Source of the DNA: Aralia elata
Taxonomy: Eukaryota; Streptophyta; Magnoliopsida; Apiales; Araliaceae
Assembly: GCA_034770075.1 (NCBI GenBank)
Contig: CM068378.1
Coordinates: forward strand, 42,002,508-42,066,507
Reading direction: 5' to 3'
Length of the DNA stretch: 64,000 nucleotides
Shown here: positions 42,637-53,776 of the stretch, piece after piece
Position numbering within the stretch: the first letter of the stretch is position 1
Layout of the letters: the number at the start of each line of letters is the position of its first letter
The notes under the pieces: model-generated
What the model was told of the DNA's origin: nothing
Seen by the model: the letters and a program-made list of their open reading frames with translations, nothing else
Database searches by the model: none
Position numbers and translations under genes: made by a program

Positions 42637-43876
42637 TGTAATGACCACGATTTTCAAAACAATATTATTAAGGTCAATAATTTAACCTCTGTTATTAATT
42701 TCTTATATTCTTTTTAAACCCTTAAATGATTTGGGTGACTACGTATAGTTATATGTGAATTGATTTTAATAGTCCAAATATAACGGACTAGCCTTATAGA
42801 TTATTTTAAACAAGCCCAAGTAACTATTTGTGTAATGGTCTTGTAGATAGTTAACCCTAAATAATTCCACTAAGAAATTCTTAATAGTGGACTAGCCCAT
42901 TCATTTCATTAAACAAGCCTGATCCAGGCTATTTGTGTGTGGGGTTGAAAGCTGGTCTGTTAAGTTACTAATAGGCCCAAATCAGAAGTGACCCGACCAT
43001 GTGATCCTTACTGTTGAAAGCTAATTAAATATTTTATTCTTACGTGAAAGTACAATGCGCCGCATCAGGCAATGGCCTACTTCGCTGATCAAAAGTCTAA
43101 TCTGATGATTACTGGGCATGGCTGGAAGGAGGGTTGGTAAAGATTTCCACCAAATCTCTCATGACCAACGGTTAATTCAGTTAGAACCAGTCTGAAGGTC
43201 GGAGTAATGCCAATGAGTGGGTAAAGGTTTTTCTATAAATAGAGACCCCAAGTTCTCTTGAAGAGCTTGCTGAGTTTACTGATTCCGATACAAGAGAGTT
43301 AGTGTGAAGGTGAGAGTAATCTTGAGGAGGAGTTTTGCTGTTCGGAGAGACGAACAGAGTCTGAAAGTAGAGAGATAACAACGAAGCTCCAAAGAGGTCA
43401 GGCCCTTTTTATTTCATTCGTTAGTCTTTCTTTGCCCAGTTGGTTTTCCTTCTAATTGAGTAAGTAAAAGTTGAGTCAAGCATGAATAGTTGAAATGTTA
43501 GAGTAATGCTAAACTCTGGAATCGTAGAGTAGCTGTACGAGATTTTCATGCCATATATATAGTGCGGGCTAGTGACTTAAACCAGAGTCATATTAATGAC
43601 TTTATCCATGTTACCTAGTCATTATCGGAAGGGCCGAAGCTGTCTGATGAGGTTTGTCACCTCACTCCGAACCAATGGACCTAAGTAGCGGGGTTAGGCA
43701 CCGGTGGTTACCCGACCCCAAACGGTAGAATGGTTCCCGAAGTGGAGTCTGTAGTCGAAGTTGAAGGCAGTAGCCTTGCTCTGGATGAGTTTGGTTCAGT
43801 ATTGGACCGAAGCCGAACCCCTAGTGTCAGTAATGTCTGAACCTGATTTCCAAAGCCGAAGTCTTAAAATGACAAT
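42637..43876 (+). mobile_element. 3' LTR of G3, first segment
   Basis: Starts TGTAATGACCACG. From about 43526 it matches the 5' LTR segment at 28293. It contains a TATAAATA box (43234-43241), a leader and a donor-like AGAG|GTCAGG (GT at 43397). Interrupted by S3 at 43877, it resumes for 45 bases at 46861. Confidence 0.9.
43234..43241 (+). promoter_or_regulatory. TATA box of the G3 LTR
   Basis: TATAAATA followed by GAGACCCCAAG and a leader with CTTGAAGAGCTTG. It is a well-formed core promoter candidate about 600 bp into the LTR. Confidence 0.6.
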
Positions 43877-44537
43877 TGTGACAACCCGAATTTTCAGAAG
43901 TTATTCAATAAGAATTTAATAAATAAAAAAAATTCTTATTATGTGACGTTTTGAGTTTTGAGCATGTTTATATATGTGTTATATGCTATGAACTATGTGA
44001 TTTGGTGTGAATATAAAAGAGGAATATATGTATTCTTATATTGAAAAAAATGAGGTTTAATGATAAATTAAACCATTGATGATAGTAAATGAAATTGTTA
44101 CGAAAAAGATATTAATTGAATGTTATTAAGTTGAAATTATATTATGAAATAATATATTTTAATTATTATGCCTTGTTAGCAACGAAATTGTTATGGATTA
44201 TATTTAATAATAATGTGAATAATTCACTTAATTAAAATAGTGAATTAATGTAAATATATATTTATTTTAATAGAATAAATATTTAATTAAATTATTTAGG
44301 TATGATGATATTGAGTAGTTGATGATAAACAATTTTATCGTCGGTGCGTATTTTTGATACACTAATGTGATGATAATATTCTAATTTAATTAAATAATTA
44401 AATTAGAGGATTAATGTTTTATTGAACTAAATGATTGATTTAATAAAATTATAATTTGGTTAGTGAGGTTTTAATTGAAATTAGTAATAAGTTTAATTAG
44501 ATTTATTAATATAATAAGTTTATTAAATTAAAGTGTG

Positions 44538-44540
<3 letters not shown>

Positions 44541-44570
<30 letters not shown>
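44541..44570. repeat. (AT)15 microsatellite in S3
   Basis: Thirty bases of uninterrupted AT dinucleotide following GTGACA, absent at the corresponding place in the G2 LTRs. Confidence 0.95.
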
Positions 44571-44572
<2 letters not shown>

Positions 44573-45432
44573 TATAATAAAAAGATTATTAAAATAAGCT
44601 AAAAAGGGGGTTTTTGGATTCTAGCCAAACGAGGCAGAGAGACCTTTTGTATTCCCTAATTGCTGGTAACTCCCAACTAAATATTACGTGAGTTTCATCA
44701 GTTAGAGTTGGGGAAACCAAAGAGCAGAAGAGAGGAAGAGAGAAATTGAGAGAAATCCTCTGTGATTTTGAGAGAAAGTTTGAGAATTCAAAGAAGAAGA
44801 AGAAGGAATCAAGCAAATTCTAGCCATCTAGTTAATTAAAGGTAAGCAATTTATTCCTAAAAGTTTATAGTTGATTTTCTAAATTTAATTCTCTATAGAT
44901 GGTTTTGATTATTACTTTGTTGAGAAATTAGTTATATATATTGTTGGGTTGTAATAATCTGATTATATGTTGTATATGAACGATTTTGAGTGATCAAATC
45001 CATGAGAATGTATTTTTAAAATAAAGAAATTTGAGTTTTGTTGTAATATGTATGTTTTGGTCTATTTTGAGACTAAAATTGGCTAGTAATTTATGTATAG
45101 AATCTGAAATTTATGGTGGGTTGTTGAAATTCGTTGAAATACGAAAAGAATGCAAGTAGAATGGATTAAAATAGTTTAGAGATGAATTCACAATGTTTGA
45201 TTTCATTAAAATGGCCAAAACATGAATACTTTGTATAAACAGTGAATTTTTGGTTTCTAATTGGTTGATTACATGTAATATAGTGGTTAGAATTGTTAGA
45301 AACATGTTGGATATTTGTTTTACAACATGTTTGATGTCTGGGTGTGTTTAATTTGTGAGTCAGATGGTAGAATTTGGGAAATTTGGCCTGGAATTTCACT
45401 GGTTCACGATCTGCAGGAACGATCAGTCAAGT

Positions 45433-45585
45433 CTACCGTCCCGGCGGTAGAAATGTACTGGAGTTGTCGCCCCGGCGGTAGGCTCGCCCCGGTGGTAGAA
45501 CTATACTGAGTTTCTCGCCTCGGCGGTGGAGTCGCTCCGGCGGCATGCTGTAGAGGAAATCCACCGCCCCGACGGTGATTAAAAA
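45433..45585. repeat. GC-rich palindrome cluster in S3
   Basis: Units TACCGTCCCGGCGGTA, TCGCCCCGGCGGTAG, TCGCCTCGGCGGTGG and CCACCGCCCCGACGGTG, alternating with spacers ending GTACTGGAGTT or ATACTGAGTTT. The flank CTGCAGGAAC upstream and TTCTTTTTCTTTGTGG downstream are shared with G2. Confidence 0.9.
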
Positions 45586-46860
45586 AAAAATTCTTTTTCT
45601 TTGTGGCCATGCTATGTTACCATATGCATGTTCAAAGTTTAGATTAATGTATTTAACGAATGCTAAGATATTGTGATGAACGTTAGAATATACCCATTTA
45701 TTTTCAGATGACGATTAGAATATTAAAATGAGATTGGATGTGAGTGAATCCTGAAGTGTTGTAGCAAGCCAGAGATTAGCTTAAGTAGTGTTAATAAACA
45801 TTATACGTTTAATGTAAAGAAGAGTTTAAGATTTAGTTAAATGTTAAGTGTCGATTAAAGTGAGACGCAATAAAATGAAGGTTTATAAGGAGAACTTAAT
45901 TTCTAAGTTGAGAATTGTATAGAGAATAAAAATGAAGGATTATGAAATGTAAAGTAGAGTTAATACTAAATGTTGCTATACGACTAATAAATGTTGTGCA
46001 TGATTATATATCGTGTAAGATACATGAAGTGCAGATAAGTATAAGCTGATTATGGTAATTGGTAATCTATGAATTAGGCAAGTCTTTCAGTTCTTATTTG
46101 CTATATGAACTTGTTGTTGAATTGTGTTAATTCATTTTGCAATCACATGATGAATTGCATGCATTGTCGTATGAAATGTTATAGTCAACTTATGACTATT
46201 GATTAAATAAAGAATGTTTGTTGAGTAAGGAACTCAATCTTTATACTTGTTACGTGAGTTGTCGAATATATGTTAAACTAGTGAAATAATTATGAGATGT
46301 ATGTTAAGCATGTTATTATGTGCTACGTGATGCATGAAAACTGTTAGATATGCTGAGCTGTCGAGCTCATTTTTGCAAATAACCATTTTTGCAGGTTAAG
46401 GATCCAAGGTAACGTTATGTGATGCTTGAAAGGCATAGATCAAAGTGAAGCATGAAGATTAAATAAATTTAGTTGATAAAGTTATGTTGAACCATGTTTA
46501 AGAGTTTGATAAATGTACTTGATGATTTAAAATGTTTAATTTACAATGAGTTGTAAGATTCCATTGTTTTGATGTGAAGTTATATTATCCTACATGTTAG
46601 AATGATGATCTGAGATGTAAAGTTTTATTTCGAAATAATGATGAAGTGAATCATAGAATAAAAATTGATTCTAGAATATGTGAATGAGTTAAGGTTATGA
46701 TTCGGGGGAAAGCAAAGAAAGAAAACTGAAAAGTTTAAAATTATTCCGCATTTTTATTAAGTTTAACATTGAATAATGTTGTAAAGTCAGAATGAGCATG
46801 TATTGTTAACGACCGATGTCGAGGGTTGAATTGTATAAATTTTGGGGTCGTAATAACAAT

Positions 46861-46905
46861 GAGAGCCAAACCTTTGGCTTTCCGAAGCCAATTATAAGGG
46901 TACTA
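46861..46905 (+). mobile_element. 3' LTR of G3, second segment, abruptly ended
   Basis: GAGAGCCAAACC...AATTATAAGGGTACTA continues the LTR exactly where S3 interrupted it (compare 28640-28684). At 46906 it switches to Athila LTR sequence; the remaining ~2.2 kb of the LTR is missing. Confidence 0.85.
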
Positions 46906-47426
46906 TGATTAAGATCTTGATATGATAACATGTGTTGTGATTATTCTTCTTAGGAGGGAATAACATGATTTGTGTATAGGATATGAATATACCTATATGC
47001 CACATGTAACTTGTATGAGAATCTGAGTTTAATGAATCTGTTCTTAATTAGTTCACATAAGAATATAGTGGATTAATTTGGATAGATATGTTTATCTAAT
47101 TATTGGAAGAGATCGGATAAATAACTTTAAATTTTCAGTTAATAACTTGTTATAGTTAATTAATCAAGACAGAAAGAGTAAGGAGATTTAGGCGAGGTAT
47201 TTGGGGAAATTGTAATCTTAGTCATTAAATCTAATATTAATCTTTGTCAAATTTAGTAGTTGACACTCCTTAATTAAGTTGTTTAAATAAAATTAAATTA
47301 CTATAAAATTAATAGTTAGTCAATATTATTAGTTTATTCCTCGTGGGATCGATACTTTATTTACTACTATATTACTTGTTGATCGTGTATACTGCACATG
47401 ATTGTCAATACCTAAACAGGACAACA
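46906..47426 (+). mobile_element. Truncated 5' LTR of Athila-like element A2
   Basis: Corresponds to the last ~40% of the A1 LTR (from about 27755), including TATACC...TGCC(A/G)CATG and TTATTCCTCGTGGGATCGA. It ends GGACAACA before the primer site. The left boundary coincides with the G3 LTR break. Confidence 0.85.
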
Positions 47427-47432
47427 AGTTTT

Positions 47433-47450
47433 TGGCGCCGTTGCTGGGGA
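47433..47450 (+). other. A2 primer binding site
   Basis: TGGCGCCGTTGCTGGGGA, one difference from the A1 site at 6521-6538. Confidence 0.9.
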
Positions 47451-47558
47451 TTATTTCTAATAAATTTTTCAATATTAATTACAATCAATTTGATCTTAGT
47501 TTAAACGTAATTTTTTGTGTTTGTTTCTTTTGCAGGTATTCTTGAATTTTGTATGCAA

Positions 47559-48384
47559 ATGTAAGATTAAGAGATCATGGCTGCGGAAGAACAAAAATTG
47601 TTGAGGGATTATGCTATGCCGTTAGTGACAGAGATCCAGTCAAGCATTCGAAGGCGGACAATTCGAGTGAACATTTTTGAGATACAGCCGGGTACAATCC
47701 AGATGATCTAGAATTTGGTATAGTTTGGGGGTTTACCTAACGATGACCCGAATGATCATTTGGTGAGCTTTTTAGAGATATGTGATACATTCAAGTACGA
47801 CAGAGTTACCGAGGATGCAATTAGACTCCGACTCTTCCCTTTCACGCTCCGTAACAAGGCGAATAGTTGGTTACATTCACTTTCGACAGGGTCCATCACT
47901 ACACGGAATGATTTGGCACAAACATTTCTAGCAAAATTCTTTCCGCTAGCTAAGACTGGGAGGTTGAGGAATGACATCACATCGTTTGTTTAGCATGATT
48001 CCGACTCTCTATATGAAGCTCGGGAAAGATTCAAAGAGCTTTAAAGTGGTTGCAAGTTCAGACATTTTACAACGTGTTGTTTAGTGTAACACATACCAGT
48101 ATTGATGCAGCTACGGGTGGAGCTTTAATGGGGAAGAACTTTGATGAAGTTGATGAGCTATTAGAGACGATGGCAGCGAATAACTACCAGTGGCCTTCAA
48201 CAAGGATTAATCAACCAAGGGCAGCAGATATTTATGAGTTTGACGCAATCACGACATTGACAACATAGATGGCTGCACTGACAAAGAAGATAGATACTTT
48301 AGGAGCACAACCTACTCAGAATACGACGATGGTGTATGAGCTTTGTGCTGTTAATCATCCAAGTGAATGATGTGCTATTAGTTC
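47559..48384 (+). pseudogene. A2 gag, N-terminal half, decayed
   Basis: The ATG equivalent to A1's start (47559) is followed at once by a stop; MAAEEQKLLRDYAMPLV runs on from 47577. Capsid blocks: LPNDDPNDHLVSFLEICDTF, RLRLFPFTLRNKANSWLHSL and ARERFKEL. Stops and a small deletion near 48040 break it, then AATGGALMGKNFDEVDELLE (48101-48160). It ends where minus-strand LTR S4 begins. A2 gag preserves the frame better than A1 through the FLEICDTF-LAKFF region. Confidence 0.85.
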
Positions 48385-49246
48385 TGTGACGCCCCCAAAT
48401 CCGGGTCTACCTTCAAACCCGAGTCTAGTGCACCACGATGCTATTCTTACAACATTACTCTTACAGACATAAGTTCAATTACAACATTATTACATCATGT
48501 CTCACTCTACTCCCAGGTACGAAAACCTTAACAAATACATCCTCTAATATTCTTTACAATATTACATCGTAATACAATTAATACAAACATTCTCTACTCA
48601 TTAACTCTTTCTTCTCTTTGGCTCTACCGAATTCTTCGGTCCGCTCTGGCTTAGCTGCAATTATTAATTAAGTAAGAGTGAGCATTCAATTGCTCAACAA
48701 GTAATAAATAGTTGAATAAATAACAATCTTAAGAATAGAAGAATATTTTTCTGGAACCTTCAACAACTGAACACTAGTTGTGAAGCTGCTCAAATAAATA
48801 CAAATTTTCCTACTTTACACCTCTTTTAATATCATATACCAATCATCAGATTGAAAACGTTCTCTTTGGGTACTTTTAGGTTATTAGGACCATCTATCTT
48901 TTCATCTCTAATGAATGGTCATTAGGACCGACAATCTGTATTCATACTACTGAAGGGTCGTTAAGACCTTGAACTCCTCTTCTCACGGTTTTCAGTTGGG
49001 GCACGTAGTTTGAAAAACTTACTCAATATCTTCTAAACGATAAAACTCTCTATGTTTTAGTCGTTTAAGTAGTGCTATGGCCAGACATCTCGTTCATGAT
49101 CCCCTATATCATAAGGTTATTCAACCTCAGTCTTACGTTTAGAATCCGCACCAAAATAATTTGGTTTGGACAAGCTCTACTTAACACAATGAATTATAGA
49201 AGTCACAACTTTACCATACATTACGAGTTCAGGAACTTGCCACAAT
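48385..49246 (-). mobile_element. LTR fragment S4, minus strand
   Basis: On the plus strand it starts TGTGACGCCCCCAAATCCGGG, the reverse of the S1-type ending. It contains on the minus strand a hairpin TGAGCA/TGCTCA (48679-48696), acceptor-like TTGCAG (near 48656) and a frame AKPERTEEFGRAKEKKE. It is interrupted by S5 at 49247; its far end is not found. Confidence 0.8.
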
Positions 49247-50519
49247 TGTAACGTCCCCGAACCCCGGGTCTACCTTCAAACGCGGGTCCGGTGCGTCACG
49301 GTACTACCCATTCTACATACTTTTAATGACATGAATGTAATTAATATATTATTATAACATATCTCACTCTAATCCTAGGTTCTAATACCTTTACATCTTC
49401 GTAACATAAAAATAATGAATATTACATCATTTATCTATTACAACAATACATTTGTGACCTTTATACGTCACAACAAATACATATAATTTAACATGCAATT
49501 CTTCTAATCAAATACTTGGTCTTTTTGTTAATCTTCACCGTATTCCTCGGTTCGTTAGAGCTTTATTTAATTTTATTTAAAGAAAAAGTGAGCATTTAAT
49601 TGCTCAGCAAGTATAGCAGTTGAATAAACAATCAACACAAAATGAATATCAACATATTCTCTGAAAACTTCTACAATTGAACAATAGTTATAAAGCAGCT
49701 TCGAATAAACAGGAACAACAATTTCCTTTTGTTTACCAATTTTTGAAACAACATTTACTCACATAACACATTATTGCACGGGGTGCAATACATACGAATA
49801 CCTGCCCAATTATTTGATTTGGCATACACAACTTATCATATTTCATAGAAATATTACAATTCATATCTCAACAAGAAATATTCCGACTAGAATAGCTCAA
49901 CAATTGAGTTAAGTCAAATCAAATGGCTAATAACTCATTTTCATAAATCATATCACATAATACGTTAAATTTTATATAACAAATAAAATTCCACAATTTA
50001 AACTCATGTCTTGTACATAATAATAAAATTATATAAGGTCATAGAATACTTGCACAAGATATAAATTTGGGTAAGTCGAAAAACTTGCAAAACATCAGAA
50101 TACTTGCACACGGTAATCAATTGGACAAGATAGAAAACTTGCATTCAATACATAAATTGAACGAAGTTAGAAAACTTGCTTGAAGCGTTCTTTATAACTT
50201 TACGTTAATTCGCCCTTCAAATGTCCTACACATTTACGTTAACGATAATACACCAATTAGGCACATAATGACCCCATATATTGGTTTGTGTTATATTATT
50301 TCTCATTTTAGGTTGTTCGCATTTTATAATTTAAACAACATGACCAAACCTTTAAATTCTACTTTAGTTCTTATCCAGATAGTTATGACTTGTCTACTTA
50401 GTCGCCTGCTTTAAATTAGTTCTTCTTTAGTTATAAATTAGACAGTATGACCCGTCTGCTTCAGGTGTCTACTTTAGACTAAGTTCTTAAATTATTACTC
50501 AAACAGGATAACCCGTCTA
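49247..50519 (-). mobile_element. LTR fragment S5, minus strand
   Basis: On the plus strand it starts TGTAACGTCCCCGAACCCCGGG, related to S4. It contains a hairpin (49589-49606) followed on the minus strand by a degenerate short frame, GCAAGTT phrases (50050-50180), and a local inverted repeat ATTGCAC GGG GTGCAAT (49773-49789). It ends abruptly at about 50519 against G4 pol without its other terminus. Confidence 0.75.
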
Positions 50520-51531
50520 GAGGACTAGGTTGCGTACTTATGCAATATGGGAAGGTCATTGCATACGCGTCACGATAACTGAAAGATTATGAGAAGGGAT
50601 ATCCTACTCATGATCTGGAATTGGCCGCAATAGTTTTTTCCTTGAAAATCTGGAGACATTATTTGTACGGAGAAAAATGTGAGATATATACCAACCATAA
50701 AAGTCTAAAATATATCTTCACACAGAAAGAATTGAATATTTGACAGAGAAGATGGTTAGAATTGATTAAGGATTACGATTATGAAATCCTTTATCACCCA
50801 GGAAAAGCAAATATTGTGGCTGACGCCCTAAGTAGAAAGGGTTGGAAAAAGTTAATGATGTTGATAGCTCAAGACGAATTAGAAGTGAAGTTTTCGCAAG
50901 AATCAGAAGAACAACTATACATCATGGAGACTTGTCCAACGTTGTTGGAAAAAATCAAGGAAGCACAACTCAAGGATGAAGAATGTGAGAAGCTGAGAGA
51001 AAAGATTTCTGAAGGAAAAGAAATTAAGTTTAAACTTGATAATGATGGAGTAATCGGATTTGAAGGAAGAATTTGGCTTCCGTCAATACTAGAACTAAAA
51101 TAAAAAATTTTGCAAGAGGCCCATTGTTCGAGGTACACGATTCATCCTGGAAGTACAAAGATGTATCAAGACCTCCGATAACATTTTTGGTGACCAAATA
51201 TGAAAAGAGAAATCGCAGAATACATCAGTAGATGTTTGACCTGTCAGAAAGTTAAAGCAGAACATCAGAAACTGAGTGGATTACTCCAACCATTAGAAAT
51301 TCCTGAATGAAAATGGGAGCATATCACGATGGATTTTGTGGTAGGACTTCCAAGTACACAGAAAGGATTCGATGCTATTTGGGTTATAGTTGATCGATTA
51401 ACAAAGTCGGCACACTTCTTGCCAATCAAGATCAGATATAACTTAGATCAGCTAGCTAAACTCTATATCAAGGAAATTATTTCCAGACACGGAGTGTCAG
51501 TTTCAATTGTGTCAGATAGAGATCTAAGGTT
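50520..51531 (+). pseudogene. G4 RNase H and integrase fragment
   Basis: Begins inside RNase H (GLGCVLMQYGKVIAYASR) and runs through HDLELAAIVFSLK, EIYTNHKSLKYIF and VADALSRKG, a linker open from 50762 to 51101, a zinc finger (CLTCQKVKAEHQ), the core MDFVVGLPSTQKGFDAIW and SIVSDRD. L6 interrupts it two residues later (after DLRF), before the catalytic Glu. Stops near 50575, 50740, 51101 and 51307. Closest in this window to G1. Upstream RT is missing at the S5 junction. Confidence 0.85.
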
Positions 51532-53320
51532 TGTAACGATCAAGAATTTTATATTTAATTTGAAATATTTATTGAATTAAATAAATATTTTAGTTGATTT
51601 ATTTGCTGAGTTAAATAAATAAATCATGTAAGTTATTATTGAATAATTCAATTATGTGTGTATATGCTGGTTAAATTCGTATTAGATGATTTATATTTTA
51701 GTGCGTAACTTTATTACGCTAATGGAGTGGTAATATTCTAGTTTAATTAAATAATTAAATTAGATGATTAATGATTTATTTAATAAAGTGATTTATTAAA
51801 TAAAATTATAATTTTATTTAAATAGAAATTATAATTTTATTTAAATAGAAATTATAATTTTATTATTAAAGTTTAAATTGGATTTATTAATAATTGAGTT
51901 TAACTAAATTAAGTGTGACATTTGATGTATCATATAATAAAGAAATAATTAAATAAAATGAAAATAAATCAAAAGTGTTTAATTAGGTTCTAGCCAAACA
52001 TGGCCTAGAGACCCTTTGTTTTTTTTTTAACTGAAAAACCCTTTGGTTTATGCAACTGACAAGGTTAATTAGATTATACGGTAAAAAAAAAATAAAGTGT
52101 TAGTTTATTTGATAATGTGACACCCCCAAATTTAGGTACCAATACCTCGAATTTGGTGCTCACGATAAAATGCATCCATACACCTCTAAACAACATAAAT
52201 TAACTAATGCAGAATAAAATAAACATATGTTGTTCATTACAAAAGGTTCACTACGGTCCCAAGGTCTACAACCTTAAATAAATACATCGCAGAATACATT
52301 AATAATACAAAACTATTCCACGATTACACAACGGGATAGTATATATAACTATTCCTTAAGCTTTCCTTTGCCTTTGTCCGCTTTGGAACTCCCCGGCTTA
52401 ACTGCAAAAGGTTCATGATATAGCAAGGGTGAGCAACTACTTTGCTCAGCAAGTTTAAAAGCAAGAGTGAGGATATATCATGAATGAATAGGAATAATAA
52501 CTGCATAGATCAACAATTTATGAATATTGATGAATTAGCTGAAATGACATAATCAAAGTCCAAATGAAACAATGAATAGTGATTATTTACTACTGAGTGG
52601 TCCGACCGACCATGAACTTCTGGCCAAAGAGTCAATCATTCGACTAACTCTTTTAAAACTTGGCCCCGTCAGTTGTACTCGAGGGGATCAGCCTCTCGTA
52701 CACCATGTATATGCATAACATTTAACTCTGACTGCATCGAATAGCCGACACATTATAATCCCCTAATAAGGGTTGCTCTCTCAGTCCAAGAATCCGCACC
52801 AACAATCGGTTTGGATAGCTTTTAAAATAATAACCTGTACATGTCTAACCGAAACAAATGGCGTAGACTATCTCCTTAAACAGTTCATGAATGAAGAACT
52901 TAAACGTTTCACAAACCAACAATAGATAATGAATTCAAATGCATAAGCTGCGAATATCAATAATTATCTTGGAGGTGGAGTAATTGACAATAATTAGTCC
53001 ACTAATATGATTCAAAAGTAATAACTCAATTTGAGTCATGAAATTTGCAACAATATACAACCTGTATAAAATATGAAACCTGCTCAAAATATAATTCGAG
53101 TAAGGTTAAGGAAAACTTGCCCAACACAAGGGTTAGACAAGCGTTAGGAAACTTGCCTGAAGCGCTGCTACAATAATACAACACACGCTCCTTAATATCC
53201 TACACAATTAAGTACATATTTACATAACAATTAGTCACATTCCAAATAATGGTTTAAAACGGACGCTGCATCATTAAAACACACTGATTGCCACTACGAC
53301 TACCCAGTCGGTGAGCTGGC

Positions 53321-53343
53321 GGGGGTCGGGGGGCAGCGCCCCC
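53321..53343. other. G-rich tract and GC hairpin in S6
   Basis: GGGGGTCGGGGGG overlaps a hairpin GGGGGC AGC GCCCCC (53329-53343). It could form either a G-quadruplex on the plus strand or a 6-bp stem. Isolated in AT-rich sequence. Confidence 0.6.
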
Positions 53344-53580
53344 TGGAAACCAAGCCTAAATTGCAATTAGATTATACAATTTCCGCCTTAAGACAATACT
53401 AATTTGGTTGACATTTAATAAATAATTAAGCATTTAGGGCTTAACAAAATATGCTTAGTTAACCTGTCTAATCATTTAATACAAGGAAAGATATAAGTGT
53501 TGGACCCGTTTGAAAAGGATTCATTAGGTCCGACCCGACTTAACCCGGACTGACTGCCCGACCTGGACCGGACACGGAGC

Positions 53581-53776
53581 TGGCGCTGCAGCGCCAAGCT
53601 CAAGCACTGGACCTCACGCTGCGGCGTGAGTCCCGTGTCTTCTCCATGACCGGGCTTCACGCTGCGGCGTGAGCCTTAAAGCTTGGGCCTCACGCTGCGG
53701 CGCGAGTCTCGGTTTTTCCCCACTTGCCCCTCGCTACAGCGTGAGCTGCAGGGCATATGGGTGGCGCTGCGGCGCC
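53581..53776. repeat. GC-rich palindrome cluster in S6
   Basis: TGGCGCTGCAGCGCCA (53581-53596) is a perfect 16-bp palindrome. CTCACGCTGCGGCGTGAG (53613-53630) is a 7-bp hairpin, repeated with small changes near 53657 and 53689. TGGCGCTGCGGCGCCA closes the set near 53761. Confidence 0.9.

Larger units (their letters stand above)
43877..46855 (+). mobile_element. Solo LTR S3 (2.98 kb)
   Basis: Starts TGTGACAACCCG and ends GGGGTCGTAATA, flanked by a perfect ACAAT duplication (43872-43876 and 46856-46860). It is a diverged relative of the G2 LTRs: leader at 44700-44780, consensus-quality donor AAAG|GTAAGC (GT at 44842), palindrome cluster at 45433-45585, hairpin TGAGCT GTCG AGCTCA at 46354-46369, then TTTTTGCAG near 46386. 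Confidence 0.95.
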
